DNA from: Elgaria multicarinata webbii
Taxonomy: Eukaryota > Chordata > Lepidosauria > Squamata > Anguidae
Assembly (NCBI RefSeq): GCF_023053635.1
Contig: NC_086171.1
Coordinates: forward strand, 17,068,006-17,132,005
Reading direction: 5' to 3'
DNA length: 64,000 bases
This document shows positions 44,623-55,090 of the stretch, in pieces. Every line of letters starts with the position of its first letter. The first letter of the stretch is position 1. The notes beneath the pieces are model-generated. The model did not search any database, was not told the DNA's origin, and saw only the letters and a list, made by a program, of their open reading frames with translations. Made by a program: the position numbers and the translations under genes.

Positions 44623-44909
44623 CCTTTTGAAATCTCTTCCGATCCCTTGTGCTCAGCAATTCAAACTTGCTTACATAAAAACACAAACTCCATACATAAA
44701 ACCCCCACCCTCCTACCCCAATCCCTCCTCCCCTACCTTCCCCCCCTCCCCACCCCCCCACTCTAATCCCCCCCCCATATCCCCGTGAGTCTAGTACTCC
44801 AGCCATCTACTTTAAAGGGGGAGGGGGGAGGCAGTGCTGTGCCTGGCCGGCAGGTTTCTATATTAGCATTTTTATTTGCAATTATCTCCAAACATAATTA
44901 ACAATTCTC
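44623..44909 (-). other. L1 inter-ORF spacer with G-rich tract
   Basis: 287 bp between ORF1 and ORF2. On minus it contains repeated runs of four to seven G between about 44712 and 44790, a plausible G-quadruplex. Confidence 0.6.
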
Positions 44910-45952
44910 TTACTCTCCAGATGTCCCAGCCTCATTCCCTCCCCCACCCACTCCAGCCCCATCTGCTTCCCCATCCAGACCCAGCCTCTTCAGCAAATCT
45001 TTACCTTGATCCAATGAGGTTACTCTGTGTTCCCTCCTCCCATATGTAAATCTTAAAAAAACCGGGTAACCCCATGCATAAGGAATTTTATTCTTCATTA
45101 ATGTTTCCGTTATTGGTTTAAGACTACGTCTCCAATTTAATGTGCGTTGAGAAAGATCATTGTAAATTTGCATTGGTTTGCCTTTACACTGTATCTGAAC
45201 CTTAGATCTCAATTCTTTCATAATTTGCTCTTTTTTGTAATAGTTACCAAATAGTTACCAAATTTCACCAATATGTCTCTAGTCCCTTTGTAGTTTTGCC
45301 CCCCCACACGGTGGACTCGGTCCAGATCCGATCCATCTATTGGTATGTCAGGCATCAGCTCCTTGAACCAGTTCACGATAATTTCTCTAAGATCTTCTCC
45401 TTGCATCTCCTTCAGCTGCTTTATTCGAAGCGAAGATCTACGAGATTGACCTTCCAAGGCAATCAAACGCAATTCCCATTCTTTAAATTGTATATTAATT
45501 GATTTTTCGAAAGCCTCTTGTTTCTTCTGGTCCAGATCCGCTTTAGCCTCTATCTCTTTGATCTTATCCGAGTTTTCCATCGCTTTATCCGCAATAGTAC
45601 GCATTTGTTTTCTGAATTCACTCATATGCTGATCCATTTTTTAAAAAATAATAATGTTATTTTCTGCTATAATAGCCTTGATTTCCATTAAAGAGGGAGG
45701 GTTACTACCACTTTCTTTTCCCCCTTCAGCCATGTTTTCTTCTTTATTTGGTATTGTATCCAAAGAGACTGGGTCTATATCTTCCTCTTCCTGTTCAACT
45801 CCAGGGGCTGTACTTTCCAGGAAGGAGAGGTAAGCCAAATTATGATTTGAAGGTTTCTTTTTTTGTATATTAAGCTTTTCCCAACTTTTGATCTTTTTTT
45901 TTAACGTTGGGCATGGGTCCCTTCTGGGTAGGGCATAAATCTTAGAGTCCAA
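44910..45952 (-). CDS. L1 ORF1 protein, broken
   Basis: Three consecutive open pieces. 45952-45641 is the N-terminal part (MDSKIYALPRRDPCPTLKKK, acidic SLDTIPNKEENMAEGG). 45637-45218, in the same frame after a stop, has a coiled-coil-like stretch (MDQHMSEFRKQMRTIADKAM, AKADLDQKKQEAFEK) and the RRM region (SDLDRVHRVG, RDILVKFGN). 45221-44910, in a shifted frame, is the C-terminal domain (IYNDLSQRTLNWRRSLKPI, YAWGYPVFLRF). The shift comes from an 11-bp tandem duplication of TAGTTACCAAA (plus) at about 45240-45262. ORF1 proteins are the RNA-binding chaperones of L1 particles; this copy cannot make a complete one. Confidence 0.85.
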
Positions 45953-46529
45953 CTCTCTTCCTTAGCAACTTATGCTGGCTTCTCTATTATATAGCACTCA
46001 CAGCTCCTTCTTCACGAGGAGGGGGGAAATATCCAGTTCACAACAGCATTCACTAGAGGGGATCAGATTTAATCATTCACAGTCTCTCAGCATCCCACAT
46101 CTCCCTCACCGAATGCCAAATGCAGCTTTTTTCGCCCCTTCACCCCCCCTTCTCGCCACGCCAATACCTTAGAAAGCCAGCATTTGTTCAATCGTTCCCA
46201 TGTGAGATAAAGATGAGAGGTTATAACACAAATCAATGTCCAGCAAGCGTAAATTCCTTCTTTTTAAACTGCGTCAGAGTCAGCGTTTACTTTACTTTCA
46301 CTTTTGATAGAGTTGCCGTTTAGACAGACATTGCATTAATCATAGATCATCTCACCTCCCTTCTTCAAATCTCTCCACTTTCCCGGCTCCTGTTGGTTTT
46401 ATAATCATTTTCTGTCAGTTGCTCAAAGATTTATGCCCATTAGAAGAGAGATAATTGCCTTTTCCGGCAAGCGCCGTTCAGAGCCTCAGAAGAAACCCGC
46501 CATCGCTCAGGCTGCCAAGCTCCGCCCCC
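45953..46529 (-). promoter_or_regulatory. L1 5' UTR
   Basis: Non-coding 577 bp at the 5' end of the L1, CpG-containing near its start (minus GGCGCTTGCCGG, plus GCCATCGCTC). In L1 elements this region holds the internal Pol II promoter; here that role is inferred from position. Confidence 0.6.
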
Positions 46530-46545
46530 GGATGTCCAATTTCTT
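46530..46545. repeat. L1 target-site duplication, right copy
   Basis: Exact 16-base match to 40527-40542. Confidence 0.93.
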
Positions 46546-47329
46546 GTTCATCTAATTCATCCTTTTCTCCCTACCTTGCAATTATTATAACTTAGGTAAT
46601 AATTGAATAATAATTAAATATCTAAAGTACTGTGACATGCATATATGAAATGCACCATGTTGGGTCACTGATTTGTATGCTTTGGTTTTCCTAACTTATA
46701 AACATTGCAGAAAATTATTTCTCTGAAATAACGGATCTCAAATAGGAAACATCTGTTTTAATAGGCTTCATGTGGATAATATGAATAGTTTGAAACTCTA
46801 GACATGGTGGAAAGAATGAAATCTAGCTATAATTTTAGTGTTACCAAAATTGGTTTGTTTGCATAATCACTTGGCTGAACAAAATGGTGCATTCAAAGGA
46901 CATCATGAAAGGAAGCTGCAAATAGACCAGAAACTGTAGGGTGGTGGCTACTTAAGTTTGGTAAATAGTGTATATGGTTCATCTGGATGTTTCTCTCCGA
47001 TGCTAAATGACAACACTATTTACATTTAAGAAAAAAAATTGGAACAATTCAAAATTAAACTAAGAGGAGGAGATTCTACTGCAAGTGGAATTATATTCCT
47101 TTCCCTTGAATCGTTTCTTGTGAAAGTTGTGTCCATATCATTCCCTCCTATTCTTATTTTCTTTCAAGTGACAGCATGATGTTCATTCTATGGATCCTTG
47201 AAAGGAAAACCCTCCAGGCATTTCTTCTTACTGATGCAAAAGTAAGAAAAAAACCTGGGCATTAAGGTGTGCACCAAAGGTGTGCTCACTGATGGAGCAA
47301 CTTACTTCAGATCTATAACAATTACCACA
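46546..47329. other. No gene seen; unassigned AT-rich sequence
   Basis: No exon, RNA gene or repeat family recognised. Confidence 0.45.
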
Positions 47330-47415
47330 GCATTCCTTAGCCTCTTGCTATGCTGAGTAGGGGACCCTGGGAGTTGTAGTCCAACTCACTTGGCAACATC
47401 AGGTTGGGAAAGATG
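47330..47415. mobile_element. hAT-like MITE, diverged
   Basis: CAGCATTCCTTAGCCTC left, GGGAGTTGTAGTCCAACTC and CATCAGGTTGGGAAAG right. Confidence 0.5.
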
Positions 47416-48059
47416 GACTCACATTGCAGCTAAAGACTAGATTCATTGGCTCAATAATACCAGAGACAGTTTCTGGTTGCTACCCCTGATAAATCACTGT
47501 CCCTACATTTTGGCTTCTTGGGATGCTTTGAAGTTTTATTAGCATGAGCTGCTGTAATGATCACTTCAGAGTTCTGCTTTTTTCCCCAGGGCCACTAAAA
47601 ATTAAATATCTTGCAGGTCCCCTGAAAAGTGGGCTTGGGTGATGATCCTTACTGTGAAACATGGGTGTTACAAGCCCTGTTATGTTTATCTGTGAAAGGC
47701 TGGAGGGTACATAGATTTAGAACATTTCTGGAAATGCTGACTAAAGAGACAGCTGTAAGAATGCTGAGACGGTCTACGTGTAGCACTACTCATCTTTCCT
47801 TCAGAAGAGAAATTAATGGAGGACTATGGCACTTGGGGGTAATATTTGGTTTATTATAAATATATCAGTAAAACCTAAGTGGAGACAAGCAGCATTTGCA
47901 CTCCAGGACTGGCCCAAGGTGTTTTACTGCCTGAAACAGAACAGAAAATCATGATGCTTAGTACAAGATTGACAGAGTTACTTTGGCACCCACAAGCACC
48001 TCTCTCTGGCAGTTTAAGTAGAACAATAATAATTAAAATAACTAACTACATCAGACCAG
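47416..48059. other. No gene seen; unassigned sequence
   Basis: No exon, RNA gene or repeat family recognised. Confidence 0.4.
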
Positions 48060-48246
48060 TGGAAACTGGTTGCTCCAATTTTGGTGCTCCAGGTTTCAGG
48101 CAGAACCAGTGAGAACTGTAAAGGAGCTATCCAAGATGCTGAACCCTATCCCAAGGTTCAGCACCTTGGATATCCCTTTAGAGTTCTGGTTGGTTCTGAC
48201 TGAAACCCAGAATGGATTCGCAGCCCCACCGAAATTGGAGCCACCA
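48060..48246. mobile_element. Long-hairpin foldback element
   Basis: Two arms of about 80-90 bp in inverted order meet around 48146-48153. Matching pieces: GGTTGCTCCAATTTTGGTG with CACCGAAATTGGAGCC; GTTTCAGGCAGAACCAG with TGGTTCTGACTGAAACCC; AGCTATCCAAGATGCTGAAC with GTTCAGCACCTTGGATATC. A MITE of uncertain family, without coding capacity. Confidence 0.75.
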
Positions 48247-48647
48247 GTATGGTGGGAGGTGGAAAGGTGATGCCCTTTCCCAAACTCTTCCTTTCAAACA
48301 CTCAAGAGAAATCTCTGGCTCTTTCCTAATCATTCATTACCATCCTGGGCCACTCACCAATAATTTGCTTAACAAAAAGAATGGCAGCCATAGCAAAATA
48401 TTAGACTTAAACATAGATCAGGGCAGAATAATATATATTAAAATTAAAGGGCTCACAAGACCAAGAGAGAATGACAATAAATAAAAATAATTTTAGGGTT
48501 AGGGTTTGAACGGGTACTATAGGCGTGACTGGCGAGTGGATAAATAAATGGATATTTGGTCTGCTTTTCTTGAAATCTATGCATAACTCCCCCCACTTTT
48601 TTTTTTAATGAATAGCATATCTGATGAAAATGAAGATATTCCTATAT
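48247..48647. other. No gene seen; unassigned sequence
   Basis: Includes a tiny telomere-like TTTTAGGGTTAGGGTT at about 48491-48507. Confidence 0.4.
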
Positions 48648-48876
48648 ATTATTATTTATTGCATTTATATCCCACCTTTTTCCTCCAAGGAACCCAAGGC
48701 GGCATACATAATCCTCCTCCTCTCCATTTTATCCTCACAACAACAACCCTGTGAGGTAGCTTGGGCTGAGAGTCTGTGACTGGCCCAAAGTCACCCAGTG
48801 GGTTTCCATGGCCGAGTGGGGACTAGAATCTCCCGACTCCCAGTCCAACACTTTAGCCACTACAGCACACTGGCTA
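48648..48876 (-). mobile_element. tRNA-derived SINE
   Basis: Reverse full copy: CCTCCAAGGAACCCAAGGC, TCCATTTTATCCTCACAAC, and head ACTTTAGCCACTACAGC. Confidence 0.85.
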
Positions 48877-49029
48877 AAGTGTTATGTAATGTTCCTCTGT
48901 TTTTCTTTTTTCATGATGTGTTTTTTCTGTTTTGTTAATATTCACAATAAAAAAGGATTTTTTTTTAAAAAAAAGGTAACTATTTTGTTTTAGAATTGTA
49001 TATTTATTGTTCTATTTTATATGTATGTT

Positions 49030-49102
49030 TTTATCTGTACGCTGCCATGAGATCCTTGTGATATAGGGTGGGATATGAATGTTTAAATAAATAAATAAAT
49101 AC
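49030..49102 (+). repeat. Retroelement tail
   Basis: GTACGCTGCCATGAGATCC, TAGGGTGGGATATGAATG and (AATA)n. Confidence 0.55.
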
Positions 49103-49164
49103 ATTTAAGGGGGCAATATTTACAAACACTGCTTAAAGCACAAGAGCAGTCAAGCAATGCAATC

Positions 49165-49255
49165 CTACTGTATACCTGTCTGCTCAGACCAAAGCCCCAT
49201 TGAGTTCATGGAACTTCCTCCCCGATGAGTGCATATAGGATTGCAGCTGAGATAA
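49165..49255. repeat. Foldback-motif copy
   Basis: AAAGCCCCATTGAGTTCATG, GAACTTCCTCCCCGATG and CATATAGGATTGCAGC. Confidence 0.45.
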
Positions 49256-50442
49256 ACATAAGCATCATCACACAGGCTCAAAGAGGTAGACTGTTATTTG
49301 CTCATTCATTTATTTATTTATATTTATTCTGAGAATAAAACTTGTATAGAAGGATGTCTGCATTCAGATTGATGCTCCAGCTCCGATTCTAATCAATTTA
49401 TTTGTGTCTCAAATGTAGTCATTCAGAATTAGCAAGCTCCAGATGTTTGTTTTCTGTGTTGTTCAGTAATAGTCCATGTGCATACTCATTGAATTGTCCT
49501 GCATCATTCAAATATGCTCGAAGCTGGACTATGCCAAAATGTAAAAGGATAGAAGCTTCAAAATGTGGGAGGACCATGTGGGAGGAGACTTCATATTATC
49601 ATTGCCTACTAATTGAATTATTGCCTACTAATAAGGATTATAAACATGACCCCCCCCCCACACACACACATTCTGAAACTTCCACCCTCTTACATTTTGG
49701 CATAGTCCAAACCTGCTCATATTTGAGGCAATGCAGGACAATTCAGTGTGTATACACATAGATTATTTCTAGCCACAATTGGGAGGGGTGGTATGTGTGT
49801 GTTTTTCAAGCAGGATCTGTATGTTTGAATATTTAATATATATCTTTCTAAAAATTCTCTTGCCATTTGGAAACAGGGCAAGTATCAGTTTACTTATGTA
49901 TATGAAACAAAAATCTGCATGAATAAACAAATGTAGTTTAGGAAGGAATCACCAGGTGGCACAATTGAGCCTTGAATAGGAATATATATCTGCAAAATGT
50001 CTGCTAAACTCTGAACCTGCTCCTGTTCATCTTTACAGTGTTCACTGCAGCAATCTAACTGTAAGGGAATGGCTGTTTCTTATGAACTACATGTCTCCTA
50101 CAAAATATTTGTTTTTAGGCATAGACCATGAGAATGAAATCACAATAAAACAGAGAGCGAAATGAAAAACGCAAGTTAGGTTAAATACTTATTCTTCACA
50201 AAGCAGCTGCGTAATTTCCTTTCAGCCATAGTGAACATTTTTCTGGCTTGCTCTTCGTAGTAGCATTTGGACAGGCAAGGATGAGCATTTCAAGGAATGG
50301 CTCTGCCTTTGACCATTTCTTCCTGCAGAGAACCTCTAAACCCTGTGAAATTGATAATGTGCCAGCCATTTTCACCTACATTTAAGTCCCTTTTTGAAAC
50401 AATTAAAATATTGTATGCCAAAGGAAATATGTTATAATCTAC
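49256..50442. other. No gene seen; unassigned sequence
   Basis: A 119-codon plus-strand open stretch at 49402-49761 crosses a (C)n(CA)n run and has no known domain. Confidence 0.4.
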
Positions 50443-50563
50443 AGCAGCCTTCCCCAACCTGGGGCCCTCCAGATGTATTGGACTACAAATCCCAGGATCC
50501 CCAGTGGAGGATGCTTGGAGTTGTAGTCCAACACCTGGAGGGCCCGAAGTGAGGGAATCTGAT
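50443..50563. mobile_element. hAT-like foldback MITE
   Basis: CAGCCTTCCCCAACCTGG, GGCCCTCCAGATGTATTGG, then GGAGTTGTAGTCCAACACC and GGAGGGCCCGAAGTGAGG. Confidence 0.7.
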
Positions 50564-51339
50564 CTTTAGATTCGAAGTGCTTCAACGCCAGAGCCTCCAA
50601 TATCTCCTAAGCCCTTCTGGGCTTTTACCAGCAAGGTGAAAATGAGAAAACAATGGCGTTCTCTAGGGCTGCTATAAATCCTCCTCCTGCATTGAGGGTC
50701 TGGGAAATGGGAGGTTCTGGAGATCTGAAGACCTGTGATCTGCAGTTGCCGTACCTGTTTTATACCTCTCCTGATGCTGGAGCTCTGACACTGACAAGTG
50801 ATGCTGCAGAACCATCTGAGGGGATTCGGAGGAGGGATCCAAGGTCAGAACTTGCCCTTCCAAATTTGCAACATGCCCCTTGGAAGGGAGAAATCTGATC
50901 TATCCAGTGGTTCTGTGATGCCCATAGGGGTTGTAGCATAAAACAGTAAAAACTGGAGACAGTTTTCAGCAGATGAAACTAATTTGTACAAGTCAAGAGA
51001 TGAGATCGTTAAAATCACTCAACCTGGCAGGTTAATAAAATTATAATTCCTTAATTGAGCAGTGAAAGGCCAAGAAAGAAGAGGCTGAATGGACCTCCTG
51101 CAATAGGAGGTTCCATAACCTAGGCCTGGACACAGAGAAGGCCACCATTCCTGCCTTTGTCAGAATGTGAAGAAGATTCTCCTTTGCAAATCTTAAGGAT
51201 TCCTTTGATTATACTCTTTAGGTTAGTAAGAAATCACTGTTCATTGCATGTCATCTGTAAGAAATGTGTGCAAAATCCGTACTGAATGGATGGGTTATAT
51301 GTTCCTCCTAGAACATAAGACAAGAAGAACCACAGATTA
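50564..51339. other. No gene seen; unassigned sequence
   Basis: No exon, RNA gene or repeat family recognised. Confidence 0.4.
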
Positions 51340-51551
51340 TGACCTGGTTCACACATTGTAAGAATGTACACATTGTTAAAAAAGATAAATGGGAGCTTGT
51401 TCCCATTGAGATAAACAACTCAGGGATTCTCTGTCCCTGGGTTGTCTATTATGAAGTCCAAGCCCGGAATTCTGGGTTGTTCGGAAACAGACGACCCAGA
51501 GTTGGAGCCCATGGTTAAACCAGAGGTCTGAGTTCAGATGTCACAATCTCA
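51340..51551. mobile_element. MITE family D
   Basis: GACCTGGTTCACACATTG left, GAGTTCAGATGTCACAATC right; inside CCTGGGTTGTCTATTATG and GACGACCCAGAGTTGGAG. Confidence 0.5.
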
Positions 51552-51692
51552 GGCCTTAGCTAGACCTAAGGATTATCCCAGGCAAAAGGAGGGGTCATCC
51601 CTGCCTGCTCTCAGGATCCCCTGTGTGGCATTTGTATGTACAGGGATGATCCCGGGACGATCCTGGGATACAGGCCTGGTCTAGCCATGGCC
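51552..51692. mobile_element. Harbinger-like MITE, family B
   Basis: GGCCTTAGCTAGACCTAAGG left and GGCCATGGCTAGACCAGG (reverse of right end). Flanked by TCA and TTA, a possible decayed 3-bp duplication. It adjoins the family-D copy. Confidence 0.7.
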
Positions 51693-52137
51693 TTAGAGGG
51701 AGCAGGCAGGTAGTCGAGAATCAGCATACAGGCTCACTTTCAACATTTGCAACATGCAAACTGGGCCTATGCCATTGAATATCCAGGACGAAGTATTTAA
51801 TCTAATCTACAGAGTGAACGTGCGGCTCTTTTGTCCATCTCTCTCTGTTTTACGTCAGAATATTTCAATTAGCTATTTATTTCTTTTGGCAATGTCATCT
51901 CTTCTTGATGAGTATGCTTCGAGGCAAAAACAAAATTAATGAGATACAATGAATGAGATGATTCCATTGCATTTCTGGTATGAATCAGGAAGTGTGAGGA
52001 ATCTCATGAGATTTCTATTTTGTTTAACAAGGCAAAGAAGTCTGGATAATCTTTCAAAGTGAAGTTTCTTCCAAATCAAATACTGTAACATCAGTCCGTC
52101 CATCTCAGTTTTTCTCATACCTTCAAAGGGTGTTTGA
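51693..52137. other. No gene seen; unassigned sequence
   Basis: No exon, RNA gene or repeat family recognised. Confidence 0.4.
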
Positions 52138-52245
52138 GATAAGACTATAGTTCCCCCCAACTCCATAGCCACTGATCATTCTAGCTGGGGTTGATGGGAA
52201 TTGTAGTCTAACATATCTGGAAGGGACCAGTTTGGGGAACATTAG
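52138..52245. mobile_element. hAT-like foldback MITE, diverged
   Basis: ACTATAGTTCCCCCCAAC left, GGGAATTGTAGTCTAACATA, GGAAGGGACCAGTTTGGG right. Confidence 0.55.
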
Positions 52246-54101
52246 AATAACTCTTAAATGTGCAGTTCACTGGGCTTAGTCCGCTTCAATTAGTTGCAAT
52301 GAAACCAGCATATATACAAGCTAGCTAGCTTCAGTGCCTTGTAAATCACAACTTTCAACACTTACAGTCAGATCCACGATAGCTGTTTCATAATTGTACA
52401 GGCTAATATACTGTGATGAAAGTGGCATTGTTACTGAGCCAAGCAACATTGATTCCCCTTATTTTTCCTGCGCTAAACAAAGTGCTGACTGACAGTCTTC
52501 ACTTCTACTTAGCATCCACTTAAAGGTTTAGCTTTTAACTAGGCCAAAATTCATTATGTGCTCATATTGCTAGGTTTCTGTGGGTTGTTCTCAGTAAAAC
52601 ATTTGCAGTGCCAGAGCATATATTTTGAGAACTCAGCCAGAATCCATTTACCCTCCATTTCTTCTCTCTTTATTTGAGGGAAACTGAAGCCTTCTTGCTC
52701 CTGGAAGAATGAAAGTTCCTTCTGAGAATTCACTGGTGTGTCTTCAGTGTTGCGTTAACCTCAGAGTTGTTTGGAGAGCTTGAGGTTCTCGCTCTCTTCC
52801 TCTGCTTCCCACTCAGCTTAAGATTTAACTTGGCAGCTCTCTGGGTTCTCAGTATAACTGGTTTGACTGTTTACCATCCCATTCATCCACCCACATGCAA
52901 AAAATGAAGTAAAAATCCCAAGAGGTCAAAAGTCAATCTTGTATTTTTTAGAAGAAAAATAAACAAACATGAGAAACATGGAATATTTGAGAACTGTGGC
53001 AGAAATGTAGCCTTAGCGTGAGCCCACTAATTTCCATGAATGCCAAAATGAATGCCCTGAAGGACAGCTCATTTGCCAGGCTAATTCTCAGTTGTTTAAG
53101 AGGATGCTTGCTCCACTGCCATTGTGACTACAATCTGTTTAAAATGTGGAATCAATCGTAGGGACCTTTCATGTGCATCCAACTGGCAAATGAATTGTAT
53201 TAATTAATAGATTCAAAATAACAACATGATCCAGACAAAGTTACGCACTTCAATAGGTTGGGCAAAGGGAGAGCTTTGAATCTCCCCCAGTTGTGTCCAC
53301 CAGGTTTCCATGTGGCCTTTGGCTTCTAGGATGCCTCAGGGTCCTATCTTGGAGTCCAACACATCTGGAGGGCCCCAGGTTGAGGAAGGCTGAAATAGCA
53401 TGATCAATAAACAGTAAGAAAATTGCGATGGTGCTTAATGACTCGCCTTAGATCCTATGGGAGAAAGTAAATTAACCTTAATCTTGGACACAGCTGAGAA
53501 AGCGATAAGCCCGCCAAGACACTGGGATCAGGAGGGGTCTCTAAAATATATATGCTCTTTCTCCAGTGGAGGAAATGTTGGCATGGCCCTGGTAGACCCA
53601 AGGGATGATTGGATTCTGCAGATTCTACAGTGGCCGTGATGGGTTAAAATGGATGTCCGCTATGGAAAAATCTGGCTGTGTGTAAACTGCATGGAATTTT
53701 CTGGAAGTTTGACCTTGGCGTCTGGTTTGATGATAAGGACAAAGATCACTTCATTATATATAAGATGCTGAAGGAGCAGCAATAGGCATCCCTGTAGATG
53801 CTGAAATACTTGGGCTGCTTTGGAAGAAGATGTTAATGTGGAATGTCCTTACAAAGCAACGGGAAGACAACGAAAGGATCACTGGAAACTTCTCTCAACC
53901 ATGGGTCTTGTGAGGTGAATAACATGTCCATACACATGGTTCATTATAAAATTGGTATAAAGCATGAGCTCTGCTGTGATCCTTCTCTGATCAATATAAA
54001 AAGGGCTGCCTACTCACTAGCAAGAATCTACGTACTTCCTATCTTTCCACTTCTCTTCATGGTTTTATCCTTTCATTCCCCTTTTTCTCTCTCCCTCTTG
54101 G
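52246..54101. other. No gene seen; a MITE half at 53353-53396
   Basis: The hAT-like half copy reads TTGGAGTCCAACACATCTGG and GCCCCAGGTTGAGGAAGG. The sequence at about 53450-53900 has several adjoining open stretches in all plus frames but no motif I know. Confidence 0.4.
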
Positions 54102-54103
54102 TT

Positions 54104-54141
<38 letters not shown>
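54102..54141. repeat. (TTTC)n microsatellite
   Basis: Ten TTTC units. Confidence 0.95.
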
Positions 54142-54142
<1 letters not shown>

Positions 54143-55051
54143 GTTTTTCCTTTTTATTATTCTGGCTCTGATGAAAATGGAAGGATCCACAACTCACTGC
54201 ACTGGATTAGGAGATAAATTTTGCCTATCATAGTAGAATAGTTTAATAATAATCAAGTTATAGGCTGGAAAGAGATGTAGACCCAGGATTGCTATTCAAA
54301 TTGCTTTGATTGTTTTGTTAAAGAGAGTCAAATACCATCCTTACGGCATTTGTAAACCATTTCTGTTGTTTTACTAATTGCTTCCTTTTATGACCATTCA
54401 TAATCATCATAAATAATAATAATAATAATTTATATTATTCTCTTCTATAGGAAGATTATATTATTTCATTGGGCATTGTGTATCAATACATTAATAGCTT
54501 TGGTTCAGTTAAAATATTGAGTGTGCGGTCTTTAATAGTGGTCATGCTACCCTCTGAACTACTGGGTTGCAAAGGTGCAAATTTGAACTCAGATTAGAAT
54601 ACCAAATTAACATGCATGTTCCACTAGTCACAATAGTAGCAGTAAATAACATTGGTATGTTATTTAAGTGTTCACAGCTCTTCACATGCATTATCTAGTT
54701 GTAATCCTTATAACAACCCTGTACAGTAGCATTATTATTCCCTTTAATAATAATTGCAGGCGTGGGGAGGCTGTGGCTGAGGAAGGGGTTTGACTAAGAC
54801 CTCCTAATTTAGTAAGAGCACAATTTTTTTGGTAGAAAGGCAGAGAAATGAATCAAACAAATAAGTACGCTTCAAACCAGGAGTTTCCTGTTTCATAGCT
54901 CAGTCTCGTAGCCACTAACTAAGCTACACCAACTCCCGACAGTCATTTTACTAGTTTTATGGTAATGTACATCTTAACATTGCTTCATCTTTTTTTAAAA
55001 AAAATAATAATAATCATTTATTTATTTATTTATTTAAAAAATGCATTATCT

Positions 55052-55052
<1 letters not shown>
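54142..55052. other. No gene seen; (AAT)n run near 54413-54431
   Basis: Unassigned, AT-rich, with a short (TTTA)n run near 55018-55036. Confidence 0.45.

Positions 55053-55086
<34 letters not shown>
55053..55086. repeat. (GT)n microsatellite
   Basis: About 17 TG units. Confidence 0.95.

Positions 55087-55090
<4 letters not shown>

Larger units (their letters stand above)
40543..46529 (-). mobile_element. Full-length L1 LINE, nearly intact
   Basis: 5,987-bp L1 between two perfect 16-bp duplications, with the A-rich tail at the plus-left end (T-rich 40543-40558), a 5' UTR (45953-46529) beginning GGGGGCGGAGCTTGG on minus, ORF1, a G-rich spacer, ORF2 and a 3' UTR. ORF2 has one in-frame stop. 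ORF1 has an in-frame stop near its start and one frameshift from an 11-bp duplication. Few defects and an exact duplication point to a recent insertion. It lies in the same orientation as POLR1F, its 3' end about 0.6 kb from the POLR1F ATG. Confidence 0.95.

Noticed and set aside
48491-48507. Telomere-like TTAGGG repeat
   Set aside because: Only two and a half units; too short for an interstitial telomere.
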